This document shows, in pieces, positions 20,881 through 29,200 of a stretch of DNA of 64,000 nt. The notes beneath the pieces are model-generated. The model worked only from the letters and a program-made list of their open reading frames with translations. It ran no database searches and was not told the DNA's origin. Source of the DNA: Hyphomicrobiales bacterium (GTDB lineage: Bacteria; Pseudomonadota; Alphaproteobacteria; Rhizobiales; Rhizobiaceae); assembly GCA_900466005.1 (NCBI GenBank), contig UEGQ01000008.1, positions 62,001-126,000 of the forward strand, given 5' to 3'. Made by a program: the position numbers and the translations under genes. Position 1 is the stretch's first letter. Every line of letters starts with the position of its first letter.

Positions 20881-21221
20881 ACTTCCTGACGGATACCGGC
20901 GAACCGGCCCGACCGAGCGGCCTCGGCCGTTCGATGAGCGGCTAACTAAGGGGTTCGCGAATGGGTGTCAAGCGCGTTCGAAGACAAAACAATGACGGAA
21001 CGAAAATTGTTCGGCCCGCCGGTCACAGCCCTCAAATCCACAGCCTCACGCGCCGCGCACCCTCCCCCGCCGCAGGCCCGCAAATCCGGGCCTTTTTCCG
21101 GAAGGAACCAGGGCAGGCAGAAAAAAAGACAAAAAAACTTCGAAAATCCTCTTGCGGATTTTCCGCGATCCGCATAGATCACGGCCACCGACGCGGCGGG
21201 CACTGACCCGCGTTCGCGAAA

Positions 21222-21297
21222 GGGCGATTAGCTCAGTTGGTAGAGCGCCTCGTTTACACCGAGGATGTCGGGAGTTCGAGTCTCTCATCGCCCACCA
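21222..21297 (+). tRNA. tRNA-Val (anticodon TAC)
   Basis: A 76-base cloverleaf with CCA encoded: acceptor GGGCGAT/ATCGCCC, anticodon stem CCTCG/CGAGG with loop TTTACAC (anticodon TAC), and T-arm GGGAGTTCGAGTCTCTC. It points toward the AT-richer stretch that follows. No duplicated 3' end (attachment-site copy) was found inside the window. Confidence 0.97.
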
Positions 21298-21939
21298 TTT
21301 TCCCAGTTTTAAGCTTTTGATGTGTTTGCGCGGCAGAGCGCGTGGCACATATTGCCGTCACGAAATGGGCTCGGGGAATACTGGCAATCGTCGGCTTCTC
21401 GGCTGTACTCCCTACCCCCTCTACGCTCGACTCTCGGCCTCGACAGCAAGCACCACTTAGGGGGCCGCCAACAAAGCGCCCACAGACCACACAAGCATTC
21501 CGCAAATTCTGCCACTCTTTATTGGCCCGATGACCGACTGCTCGCAAGACCTGTGTGAATATAGCGCACTTTGATACAAGGGAGTCAGCCTGTGACAGAC
21601 CGCGAGCTGAGTCTGATTAGAAAGTCAACTAGTGATAGAGGCTTTTCCCGTTATCCACAGTCGATCCACAGAAAAGGGGATGACGTCAACGATTTCCGTG
21701 TGCAGCGAGCTTGACAGCTTTTTTACTGCCGTGAGTTCGGCTAATTTCAAGTTGCTCGACGCGAATCGCGCACGAGCGCCCTAGCGGAATGGTCCAGCTA
21801 GGGAACCCGTGGGCCGCACACGAAGGACAAAGCCGACGCGGCAGGCAAAGCAGTCTCAGTGAGGCCACTCCTTAAGCAAGACCAGCCCTACAGTGATTTG
21901 CGATGCTGAACAAGTCGGCTTGTTGCGAAAGGCAACGAA
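21298..21939. other. Gene-poor, accessory-looking spacer
   Basis: About 640 bases in which I support no protein gene. It is less GC-rich than the surroundings. It contains a perfect DnaA-box-like TTATCCACA (21651-21659) with a 7/9 match one helical turn further on (ATCCACA at 21664-21670), and a 7-bp inverted repeat at 21779-21803. It could be the degraded side of an element inserted next to tRNA-Val. Confidence 0.5.
21779..21803. promoter_or_regulatory. Inverted repeat upstream of the small HTH operon
   Basis: CCCTAGC and GCTAGGG form a perfect 7-bp inverted repeat with an 11-base spacer, about 137 bases upstream of the HTH gene at 21940. It could be an operator for that small DNA-binding protein; this is inference from position only. 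Confidence 0.35.
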
Positions 21940-22119
21940 ATGACTAAACGCAGACACTCGCCAAGAGTGACCCGTGAGATGGCAGCCAAGATCAAGCGCT
22001 ACCTTCTCGACAATCTTGCGCAGCATGACATCGCAGCGATGTTCGGCATCAATCAGGGCCGCGTCAGCGAAATCAAGAACGGCAAGAAATTCGCAGACGT
22101 TCCGGCGGCAGGTGCATGA
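21940..22119 (+). CDS. Small helix-turn-helix protein, 59 residues
   Basis: A 59-residue basic protein starting MTKRRHSPRVTREMAAKIKR, with an obvious helix-turn-helix: the segment HDIAAMFGINQGRVSEIKNG is a typical DNA-reading pair of helices with the Gly at the turn. The start is preceded by AAGG about eight bases upstream. Its stop overlaps the start of the next small gene (ATGA). Single-domain HTH proteins of this kind occur in rhizobial accessory DNA and prophage-like regions. The target is unknown, but an inverted repeat lies upstream. Confidence 0.75.
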   Translation: MTKRRHSPRVTREMAAKIKRYLLDNLAQHDIAAMFGINQGRVSEIKNGKKFADVPAAGA

Positions 22120-22259
22120 TGGCCAAAAAGCAATCGTCATCCTCGACCTCGAGCCTCGCAGGAAAAATCCTGTCCGGCGGCAAAAAGGCCTCTCAAGCGG
22201 ACGCTCGACGTCTTGCAGCTTCCGTCCTTTCTCAAGACGAAAAGAAGGGTAACAAATAA
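22116..22259 (+). CDS. Small Ser/Lys-rich protein, 47 residues, coupled to the HTH gene
   Basis: A 47-residue protein beginning MMAKKQSSSSTSSLAGKIL and ending in QDEKKGNK, very rich in Ser, Lys and Ala, with no hydrophobic segment. The ATG overlaps the stop of the HTH gene (ATGATG at the junction), and a strong terminator follows 5 bases after the stop. The arrangement makes a compact two-gene unit. I do not recognise a function; a small antirepressor, toxin-antitoxin partner or structural peptide are all conceivable. Confidence 0.65.
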   Translation: MMAKKQSSSSTSSLAGKILSGGKKASQADARRLAASVLSQDEKKGNK

Positions 22260-22264
22260 GCAAG

Positions 22265-22292
22265 AGCCCGCCGGTCACACTGGCGGGCTTTC
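22265..22292 (+). terminator. Terminator of the two-gene small operon
   Basis: A perfect 8-bp stem AGCCCGCC/GGCGGGCT (22265-22272 with 22282-22289) followed by TTT, starting six bases after the stop codon of the 47-residue gene. Confidence 0.75.
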
Positions 22293-22417
22293 GCGTCGCG
22301 CCGTAACTGGAGCCGTCAATTGTAGACGTGGATATGTCGTGGCGCTTGTGGAAACTCGCAGGCCGTAGTGATCGCAGTCGACGGGCGAACTCCGCCTTCC
22401 CGCACCGTCCCTCCCCC

Positions 22418-23434
22418 TTACAGCCCCAGTTCCTCGCGGTGTTCGAGATACCATTCGACGAAACGGCGGACGCCGGTGTCGACCCCGGTTTCGGGCTTCC
22501 TGCCGGTAAGCGCGACGAGGAGGTCGGGGCTCGCATAGGTGCGCGGCACGTCGCCCTGCTGCATCGGCAGCATCTTGCGTTTGGCCGGCTTGCCCATGAC
22601 GCTCTCGATCACCTCGATGAAATCGAGAAGCCCGACAGGCTGGCCGCCGCCGATGTTGACGACGCGGAACGGCGCCTGGTGCGACAGAGTGTCCTTCACG
22701 CTTCCCTCGACGCGATTTTCCTCCGACGGCGCGATCCGCGACAGGTCGATGATCGAATCGACGAGGTCGTCGATATAGGTGAAGTCTCTGCTCATCTTGC
22801 CTTCGCCGTAGACCTCGATCTCGCGGTCCTCGATCATCGCCTTGACGAACTTGAAGAGCGCCATGTCCGGGCGCCCCCAGGGGCCGTAGACGGTGAAGAA
22901 GCGGAAGGCCGTGGTCGGCACCCGGTAGAGATGCGAATAGCTGTGGGCCATCAGCTCCGTCGCCTTCTTGGTGGCGGCGTAGAAGGTCAGCGGCTCGTCG
23001 GCGCGATCGGTCTCGCGGAAGGGGACTTCCGGGTTGGCGCCATAGACCGACGACGTCGAGGCGAGCATCAGGTGGCCGACCTTCAGGGTCTTCGCGAGTT
23101 CCAGGATGTTCCAGGAGCCGATGAGGTTGGAATCGAGATAGGCCTTCGGATTTTCGAGGCTGTAGCGCACGCCCGCCTGGGCGGCGAGATGGATGATCAC
23201 GTCGGGCTGGAAGTCGATCATCGCCTTTTCCAGCGCCGCGCGGTCTTCCAGCATGGCGAGCGTCGGGCGGAAGGTCGGGAACTGCGCAAGGGCCGCGTGC
23301 CGCGCCTCCTTGAGGCGGAGATTGTAATAGGCGGTCATGCCGTCGAAGCCCGCGACCTCGTGGCCGTCCTGCAGCAGCCGGCGCGCCAGATGGAAGCCGA
23401 TGAAGCCGGCGGTGCCCGTAATGAAATAGCGCAT
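22418..23434 (-). CDS. lpsL: UDP-glucuronate 4-epimerase (NAD-dependent SDR)
   Basis: A 338-residue extended SDR enzyme. The N-terminus [17 protein letters not shown] is the NAD-binding Rossmann motif, and the catalytic YxxxK is YAATKKAT, with the upstream Ser in ASTSSVYG. Its length and sequence ([17 protein letters not shown]) resemble the LpsL/GAE group, which converts UDP-glucuronate to UDP-galacturonate for lipopolysaccharide and K-antigen assembly in rhizobia. ATG 23434 follows GAGGT. The gene stands alone, with the divergent aldo/keto reductase upstream. The epimerase call is firm; the exact substrate is inferred. Confidence 0.88.
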   Translation of the reverse strand: MRYFITGTAGFIGFHLARRLLQDGHEVAGFDGMTAYYNLRLKEARHAALAQFPTFRPTLAMLEDRAALEKAMIDFQPDVIIHLAAQAGVRYSLENPKAYLDSNLIGSWNILELAKTLKVGHLMLASTSSVYGANPEVPFRETDRADEPLTFYAATKKATELMAHSYSHLYRVPTTAFRFFTVYGPWGRPDMALFKFVKAMIEDREIEVYGEGKMSRDFTYIDDLVDSIIDLSRIAPSEENRVEGSVKDTLSHQAPFRVVNIGGGQPVGLLDFIEVIESVMGKPAKRKMLPMQQGDVPRTYASPDLLVALTGRKPETGVDTGVRRFVEWYLEHREELGL

Positions 23435-23700
23435 GATGTGACCTCGAAGAGAAAAAGCGGTCCCGCCGGGCCGTCCCGCCCGCAGGCTTGCCCTGAAGAG
23501 AGGGGCAAGAGGCATTAGCGCCGGTTGCAGCCGCCTGTCCAGCGCTCGCCGCCCCGCCGCATTGCCGCAGGCGGAAAACGGCGCCCTGCTGTGACCGGAG
23601 CGCGTCACCGGCGCGCCCTCACCCTCACCCTCGGGCCGCCTTGCTCCGGCCCCTTCGGCCTGCTACTGGCAGGCAGGACCGGAGACATAGAGGAGACACT

Positions 23701-24687
23701 ATGCGACACCATTCGTTCGGAAAGACGCCCTTCACCGTCAGCGAGATCGGCTTCGGGGCCTGGCAGATCGGCGGCTCCTGGGGCGACGTCTCCGAGGCCG
23801 ACGGCCGGGCGGCGCTCAACGCCGCGCTCGACGCCGGCGTCACCTTCATCGACACCGCCGACGTCTACGGCGACGGACGCTCGGAAAAGATCATCGCCGA
23901 CGTCCTGAAGTCGCGCGACGGTCAGCGCCCGATGGTCGCCACCAAGGCCGGCCGCCGGCTCGATCCGCATGTCGCGGAGGGCTATACCAAGGCCAATATC
24001 GAGCGCTTCATCGATCGCTCGCTCACAAATCTGGAGGTCGATTCGCTCGACCTCGTGCAGCTTCATTGTCCGCCGCAGGACGTCTACTACGATCCGGCGC
24101 TCTTCGAGGGCATGGAGGAGCTGCGCAAGGCCGGCAAGATCCGCCACTACGGCGTCAGCGTCGCGCGCGTCGAGGAAGCCTTGAAGGCGATCGATTATCC
24201 GGGCGTCGTCAGCGTCCAGATCATCTACAACATCTTCCGCCAGCGGCCCGCCGACCTCTTCTTCAAGGAAGCGAAGCGGAAGAACATCGCCGTCATCGTC
24301 CGCGTACCGCTCGCAAGCGGCCTGCTCTCCGGCAAGATCACCGCCAAGACCGCCTTCTCCGCCGACGACCACCGCAGCTTCAACCGCCACGGCGAGGCCT
24401 TCGACGTCGGCGAGACCTTTGCCGGCGTTCCCTTCGAGGTCGGCCTGCAGGCGGTGGAGGAAATCCGCAGGCTGGTGCCGCAAGGCGCTTCGATGGCGGC
24501 TTTTGCGCTGCGCTGGATCCTGATGAACGATGCCGTGACGGTGGTCATCCCCGGCGCCCGCAATGCCGAGCAGGCCCGCGCCAATGCGGCGGCGGCCGAG
24601 CTGCCGGCGCTTTCGGCGGACATCATGGCAGCGTCGCGCGAGGTCTATGACCGACTCATCGCACCGCACGTGCATCACCGGTGGTGA
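23701..24687 (+). CDS. Aldo/keto reductase
   Basis: A 328-residue NADPH-dependent reductase of the aldo/keto reductase barrel family. The N-terminal VSEIGFGAWQIGGSWG and FIDTADVYGDGRSEKIIA (catalytic Asp and Tyr), the Lys in VATKAGRRL and the His in VQLHCPPQD make up the catalytic tetrad. The C-terminal cofactor segment is VVIPGARNAEQARAN. ATG 23701 follows GAGGAGA. The substrate cannot be told from sequence; such enzymes reduce sugars, aldehydes or dehydrogenate pyranoses. It is followed by a convergent small membrane protein gene. Confidence 0.88.
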   Translation: MRHHSFGKTPFTVSEIGFGAWQIGGSWGDVSEADGRAALNAALDAGVTFIDTADVYGDGRSEKIIADVLKSRDGQRPMVATKAGRRLDPHVAEGYTKANIERFIDRSLTNLEVDSLDLVQLHCPPQDVYYDPALFEGMEELRKAGKIRHYGVSVARVEEALKAIDYPGVVSVQIIYNIFRQRPADLFFKEAKRKNIAVIVRVPLASGLLSGKITAKTAFSADDHRSFNRHGEAFDVGETFAGVPFEVGLQAVEEIRRLVPQGASMAAFALRWILMNDAVTVVIPGARNAEQARANAAAAELPALSADIMAASREVYDRLIAPHVHHRW

Positions 24688-24707
24688 TACCCGAGGCCCC
24701 AAACGGT

Positions 24708-24914
24708 TCAGCGTCCGGTAATGCGACTCGGATTGTCGATGAAGCAGATGAGCGTCGAACCGATCATCAAGACGAGATAGGTCAGGAACAGTTTCCAGAA
24801 AGTCGCGGTCGTCACGAGTTCGATGCCCCAAAAGCTGAGCGCAAACAGCGTTGCGAGCGCAATCGTGGCGACGACGCAGACCGGACGCAGGACATTCACA
24901 ATTCGGGTGATCAT
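24708..24914 (-). CDS. Small membrane protein, two helices
   Basis: A 68-residue protein with two predicted membrane helices (about residues 10-32, containing VCVVATIALATLFALSFWG, and 38-60, containing LFLTYLVLMIGSTLICF). It starts at ATG 24914, seven bases after GGAGA. No family is recognised. It is convergent with the aldo/keto reductase, whose stop is 20 bases away. Confidence 0.65.
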   Translation of the reverse strand: MITRIVNVLRPVCVVATIALATLFALSFWGIELVTTATFWKLFLTYLVLMIGSTLICFIDNPSRITGR

Positions 24915-25021
24915 CGGAGTCTCCATCAGTACGGCACCATGCTATACGACCCCAGGCTGCATGCAACCGGGGGATGACATACTGGTTAACTCCGGCAACG
25001 TGGGCCGAGGGCGAGGTAGAA

Positions 25022-25051
25022 GGAGGCCGGGTGATCGCTCACCCAGCCTCC
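25022..25051 (-). terminator. Probable terminator of the phytase-like gene
   Basis: A 13-bp stem with one mismatch (25022-25034 with 25039-25051, loop TCGC) lies 23 bases beyond the stop of the minus-strand gene at 25074. The tail on that strand is only moderately T-rich (TTCTACC). Confidence 0.45.
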
Positions 25052-25073
25052 AATCGTCTTGGGAGGACGATGA

Positions 25074-27272
25074 TCAGTTGGTGCCCTTGAGGTCGACTGC
25101 GAAGAACAGCGTCTCGCCGGACGAGTCGTCGACGCCGTCATTGTCGGTGACGGCATAGGCGGTGCCGGCGGCGTCGAAGGCGAAGCCTTCAAGCTTGTCG
25201 ACGACATAGCCGTTGGTGGCGGCCTTCAGATCCGAGACGAAGTCGTGGACCTCTTCCTTGGCGACGGTCGGAAGCGCGCCGCCGATCGCGGCCGGCTTCA
25301 GGTCGGCGATGGCGACACGATAGACCTTCTTGAGCTTTGCCTGGTCGCCGATCTGGTTGTCGCGCTCGATGACGTAGAGATGGTCGCCGTGGGCGGTGAT
25401 CTCCGAAAGGCCGACCCAGCCGGCCTCCGTCTTGTCGAGCGGATAGCGGACGGCGCCCCACTCCTTGCTCTCCGGCCTGTAGGAGAGAAGCTTGACGGTG
25501 CCCTTCTCGTCGTCCTTCCACTCGCGCTGCGCGGCCATCCACAGCACCGCGTCGTCGCCGGTGCCGAGCCGCGTCACGCCTTCGAGGCCGAAGCGGGTCT
25601 CGCCCTTCAGCAGTTCGGCAGGCAGTGCGATCTCTTCCTTGATCTCGCCCTTCCCGTTCACATGATAGAGCGCGTGCGGCAGGAGTTTTTCGCTGTTGCC
25701 TTCCGATGCGAGCCAGAAGCCGCCCTCGCCGTCGAGCGTGATGCCCTCGATGTCCAGTTTCTGGGCGGGCTCACCGTTACGGGTGACGGCAAGCGCATCG
25801 GTGATCCGGGCAGGCTTCGCGGTCGCGTCGATCGTGAAGATCCGCGGCTGCATGCCGTAGAAGCTGTCATTGACGGCATAGAGCCGGCCTGCCTTTTCCG
25901 CGTCGCCGACGAGGCCCGAGAGAGCGCCCCAGCCGATCGGGTTGCGGTCGACCGTTTCCGAGCGGATCGTCGGATAGGCGGCTTCGCCTTCGCCGAGTTC
26001 GTAGAGCATCACGTGCGAGCGGGCGCCGCCATCCTCGACGAGGTCCGTCTCGTTGGCTGTGACGAACAGGTTGCGGCCCGGAACGGCGACAGCACCTTCC
26101 GGCCCGATGCCCGACGGCAGGATCTGAACGAGTTCCGGTTCCGCACCGGTGTCCTTGTAGACGCCGACGACGGATGCACGTTCCGAGAGGACGAAGAAGT
26201 ACTTCTGTTCGCCGAAGGTCGCGGCTTCCAGTCCTTCGAGCTCGACGCCCTTCGACTTCGCGCGCTTGTCCGGGAAGTGGCCGATCGCGGCGATCTCGCG
26301 TTCGAGTGCGGGGCCCGATTCGAAGAGCACCTTGCCGGTCTTGTCGAAGATGGTGAAGCTGCGCGAGCCGCCTTCGTAGTCGCCCTCGTTGGCGACGACG
26401 AGGCGATCGTCATCGAGCCACTTGACGGCATCCGGCTCGCGTTTGACGCCCGCCTTCTTGCCGGTGAAATTCAGCGCGCCGTCCGACTTGGTGTCGATGC
26501 CTTCGAGGTCGACGGTGCCGGCGGAGAAATGCGACACCACCGTGCCGGTCTTGCAGTCGACGATCACGACGTGGTTGTTCTCCTGCAGCGTCAGAGCGAT
26601 CTCGCCCAGGCCGTTGATCGCGACGAATTCCGGTTCGGGATCCTCGCCGCCGACCTCGGCAAGGCCGGTCAGCGTGACATGCTTCATCGTCGCGCAATCG
26701 GCAGCACCATCCTTCAGCGCGACGATTGCGAGGTCGCCCGCCGGCATCTGTGGCAGCTTGCCGTCGTTGAGCTCCTCGTCGCGCTCGTTCTCGATGGCGA
26801 TCGCCGCGAAGGTCTTGTCCGCGGAGATCGCGACCGAATCCGGCTGGCCGCCGAGGTCGCAGCTGGCCTCCACCTTCTTCCCGGCGAGATCGACGACGTC
26901 GAGCTTGCCGGAGGGCTTCGCGTAACTCTCGGACGTGTTGACGGCGACGAGCGCCTTGCCGCCGAGGATGGCGACGGAAGTCGGCTCTCCGTCCATCATC
27001 AGTGCACCGCCGGCCTTCGGAGCGCGGGCGTCGGAAATGTCGATGAAGCCGATCGCGCCGAGCGGGCTATCGGAATAGACGAGCGTGTTGCCGTCCTCCG
27101 TCGCGGCGATGATTTCCGCCGAGGTGGCGGTGGACTTCTCCTTGTCGGCCGGAAGATTGGCGGCGACGGGGAAGGATGCGATGCGATTGAAAACCTGTTC
27201 TGCGGCGGCGGGCATCGCCGCGGACGTCAGCAGCGCAGTCATGAACGCTGCGCGTGAAATGCGGTACTTCAT
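25074..27272 (-). CDS. Exported beta-propeller protein with phytase/esterase-like C-terminal domain
   Basis: A 732-residue protein with a Sec signal peptide (cleavage after AMPAAA near residue 24). Residues about 30-430 look like a YVTN/choice-of-anchor type propeller (SPLGAIGFIDISDARAP and GGQPDSVAISADKTFAAIA). From about 450 the pattern SGLVGDAEKAGRLYAVND ... LDIEGITLDGEGGFWLASEG matches the 'esterase-like activity of phytase' domain (PF13449). A periplasmic phosphate-releasing or esterase function is suggested by the domain name only. The ATG has a perfect GGAGG six to seven bases upstream. It lies 118 bases downstream of ribN on the same strand. Confidence 0.8.
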   Translation of the reverse strand: MKYRISRAAFMTALLTSAAMPAAAEQVFNRIASFPVAANLPADKEKSTATSAEIIAATEDGNTLVYSDSPLGAIGFIDISDARAPKAGGALMMDGEPTSVAILGGKALVAVNTSESYAKPSGKLDVVDLAGKKVEASCDLGGQPDSVAISADKTFAAIAIENERDEELNDGKLPQMPAGDLAIVALKDGAADCATMKHVTLTGLAEVGGEDPEPEFVAINGLGEIALTLQENNHVVIVDCKTGTVVSHFSAGTVDLEGIDTKSDGALNFTGKKAGVKREPDAVKWLDDDRLVVANEGDYEGGSRSFTIFDKTGKVLFESGPALEREIAAIGHFPDKRAKSKGVELEGLEAATFGEQKYFFVLSERASVVGVYKDTGAEPELVQILPSGIGPEGAVAVPGRNLFVTANETDLVEDGGARSHVMLYELGEGEAAYPTIRSETVDRNPIGWGALSGLVGDAEKAGRLYAVNDSFYGMQPRIFTIDATAKPARITDALAVTRNGEPAQKLDIEGITLDGEGGFWLASEGNSEKLLPHALYHVNGKGEIKEEIALPAELLKGETRFGLEGVTRLGTGDDAVLWMAAQREWKDDEKGTVKLLSYRPESKEWGAVRYPLDKTEAGWVGLSEITAHGDHLYVIERDNQIGDQAKLKKVYRVAIADLKPAAIGGALPTVAKEEVHDFVSDLKAATNGYVVDKLEGFAFDAAGTAYAVTDNDGVDDSSGETLFFAVDLKGTN

Positions 27273-27390
27273 CGAAAAACCTCCAGCTTCCTCAAACGAG
27301 ACAGGAGGCTTGTGCCGGTTCGCCGTGACAGGCGCATGACATGCCCGTCAGAAACCGAGGATATCGCCGCCGGGAGTGTTCCCGCGCCCC

Positions 27391-28290
27391 TCAGCGCCTT
27401 CCCTTCTCCTTCGAGAACTCGCTCGCCATCAGGAAGAGCGAAGCGCCGAGGATCATCGCTGCTCCCACCCAGAGATAACCGGCCGGCGCATAGCCGAAGG
27501 CGATCCAGCCGGCGAGCACGTTGAGCGGCAGCTTCAGATCGTCGAACGGCTGGACGTAGGCGGCGTCGGCCGCCTTGTAGGCCGCCGTCAGGAAATACTG
27601 TCCGACGACCGTCAGGAGACCCGCCAGCACGAGCACGGCAAACCCGTTGCCGGTCGGGACGGCGAAACCTGCGGCCGCCGCAAGTCCGGCATTGATCGGT
27701 GTCAGCAGCACGAGGAGCCAGATGGTGATCGTCTCGGGCCGCTCGTGCGCCGTCAGGTCCTTGACGAGCAGCGAGGAAGCGCCCCAGAGCAGGGCAGCGA
27801 CCACCGGCAACAGCGAAGCGGTGGTGAAAGCCTCCGACCAGGGCTGCAGGATGATCATCGCGCCGGCGAAGCCGGTGAGCGTCGCCGCCCAGCGTTTCCA
27901 GCCGACCTCCTCTCCGAGGAAGAGCTTCGCGCCGACGATGATGAAGAAGGGCGAGGTCATCACGAGTGCAATCGCCTGCCAGATCGGCACTGTGGCGAGC
28001 CCCTCCACCCAGGCCTGGACGCCGAAAGCCGCGAGCAGCACGCGCGCCAGGTGACGGCCCGGAAAGCGGGTGCGCATGGCCCGCAGGCCGAGCCGCCGCA
28101 GCAGCGGAACCGACAGGACGAGCGCGAAGGCATATTGCCAGAAGGCGATCGAGGTGGCCGGAAAGCCGCCTACCATCGCCACCCACTGCGTCGCGACGTT
28201 GACGACGGCGAAGGCTATCCCCGCCAGAACCATGAAGGCGGCACCGAGGACGGCACCGGACCGGGTGAGCGCAACGGGGCTCTGATTCAT
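27391..28290 (-). CDS. ribN: DMT/EamA transporter under FMN riboswitch control, probable riboflavin importer RibN
   Basis: A 299-residue integral membrane protein with ten predicted helices in two EamA repeats (ALTRSGAVLGAAFMVLAG at the start, LVKDLTAHERPETITIWLLV in the middle). The family alone would not give a substrate. However, a complete FMN riboswitch lies in its leader (28450-28592, same strand), and RibN, first described in rhizobia, is exactly an EamA-type riboflavin transporter controlled by an FMN riboswitch. Import of riboflavin is therefore a strong inference. ATG 28290 follows GAAGGGA. Confidence 0.85.
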   Translation of the reverse strand: MNQSPVALTRSGAVLGAAFMVLAGIAFAVVNVATQWVAMVGGFPATSIAFWQYAFALVLSVPLLRRLGLRAMRTRFPGRHLARVLLAAFGVQAWVEGLATVPIWQAIALVMTSPFFIIVGAKLFLGEEVGWKRWAATLTGFAGAMIILQPWSEAFTTASLLPVVAALLWGASSLLVKDLTAHERPETITIWLLVLLTPINAGLAAAAGFAVPTGNGFAVLVLAGLLTVVGQYFLTAAYKAADAAYVQPFDDLKLPLNVLAGWIAFGYAPAGYLWVGAAMILGASLFLMASEFSKEKGRR

Positions 28291-28405
28291 GTCTTTTCCC
28301 TTCGACACAAAGGACCAACACAAACCAGGGCGCACGAGGGGTGAGGCACAGACGTGTGGACGACGCTACGACCCACGGCCGGCGCGCCTTCCCGTGCACG
28401 AAGCG

Positions 28406-28437
28406 AACCGTTCGTCCCGAAGCCGGGACCGACGGTT
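28406..28437 (-). promoter_or_regulatory. Expression-platform hairpin of the FMN riboswitch
   Basis: A long near-perfect hairpin on the minus strand (AACCGT-CG-GTCCCG, loop GCTT, CGGGAC-GA-ACGGTT) just downstream of the aptamer. Its first arm, ACCGTCGG (28436-28429), is exactly complementary to CCGACGGT (28478-28471) inside the aptamer, so two mutually exclusive pairings are possible. There is no T-tract after the hairpin, so a Rho-dependent or translational mechanism is more likely than simple intrinsic termination. Confidence 0.6.
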
Positions 28438-28449
28438 GCCACATCCTCA

Positions 28450-28592
28450 TTCTCTTCCATCCGGACTGTGACCGTCGGCTCCGGCATCGCACCGGATCTG
28501 CTGACCCGCCTTCATCGGAAAGCAGCGCTCGCGGGCTCGAGGACGAACCTCATACCGCCGGTGGGGACTTGCACCCCGCCCTGAGAACGAAT
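28450..28592 (-). ncRNA. FMN riboswitch (RFN element)
   Basis: The reverse complement carries the conserved RFN blocks in order: TTCTCAGGGCGGGGTG, CCCCACCGGCGGT, GAGCCCGCGAGCG, GGTCAGCAGAT, GCCGGAGCCGACGGT, and AGTCCGGATGGAAGAGAA. Both the outer stem and the peripheral helices can form. It lies 160 bases upstream of the ribN start. Binding of FMN is expected to lower expression of the transporter. Confidence 0.95.
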
Positions 28593-28783
28593 GCCGGAAA
28601 ACCGGCATCTCTGCGAATAGATCAAATGCCATTCCCGCACAAGGGTTGGTGCGTGCGAGCGATAATTGCGCCCGTTGAAACAGATCGGGCGGGATCGGAA
28701 GAAACGGTCATCGCCTGCCTATTGCTTCACTTCCGCTTTCATGCAGAAATCGGCCGTCGCCGCCGCCATCAAGAAAGACACCC

Positions 28784-29182
28784 ATGCACATCAAGTTATT
28801 TCTCGGCGCCTGCGCTCTAACCTTGCTTCTACTGCCGGCCAGCCCATTGAAGGCCGACGATTGTGTTGCCGGTGCTGCTTCATCACCCGAAACCAATATT
28901 CCGACCGGCATACGCTTCCACAACGACACAGCCTATGCCTTCCGCATCTATTGGGCGGACTTCGAGGGGAGCCTGCGCGAATACGCCCTGGTGCAACCGG
29001 GCGAGGAATCCGGCTTCCAGACCTATGTGCACCATCGCTGGTTCGTCGAGGTCTACACGCCGGAAGGTTCTTATTGTGCCGGACCGATTTCCGCGCCCGA
29101 CACAGAGACCTGCGACATGCGCGTCCTCTTCGACAATCACGACCCCTCCGTGGGCCTCGACGGCGGCTACTGCGACTATTGA
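28784..29182 (+). CDS. Exported protein with a VHL beta-like domain
   Basis: A 132-residue protein with a signal peptide (cleavage after PLKA near residue 24). The mature part has the pattern IRFHNDTAYAFRIYWADFEG ... YALVQPGEESGFQTYVHHRW, which closely follows the beta domain of von Hippel-Lindau protein (F-x-N-x-T, hydrophobic-Y/W-x-D-x-x-G, Y-x-x-L-x-P-G, H-x-W). Four cysteines in the mature part (near its start, in SYCAGP, TCDM and GYCDY) suggest disulfides in the periplasm. Bacterial VHL-beta-like proteins exist in databases, but their role is not established. A terminator follows. Confidence 0.72.
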   Translation: MHIKLFLGACALTLLLLPASPLKADDCVAGAASSPETNIPTGIRFHNDTAYAFRIYWADFEGSLREYALVQPGEESGFQTYVHHRWFVEVYTPEGSYCAGPISAPDTETCDMRVLFDNHDPSVGLDGGYCDY

Positions 29183-29200
29183 GCAACTCACGCCCCGAAA

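Noticed and set aside
21222..22300. tRNA-Val as attachment site of an intact genomic island
   Set aside because: No integrase gene and no second copy of the tRNA 3' end was found within the window.
25245..27257. Plus-strand open frame of 670 codons opposite the phytase-like gene
   Set aside because: The opposite strand has a signal peptide, a good GGAGG ribosome site and recognisable domains; the plus frame has none.
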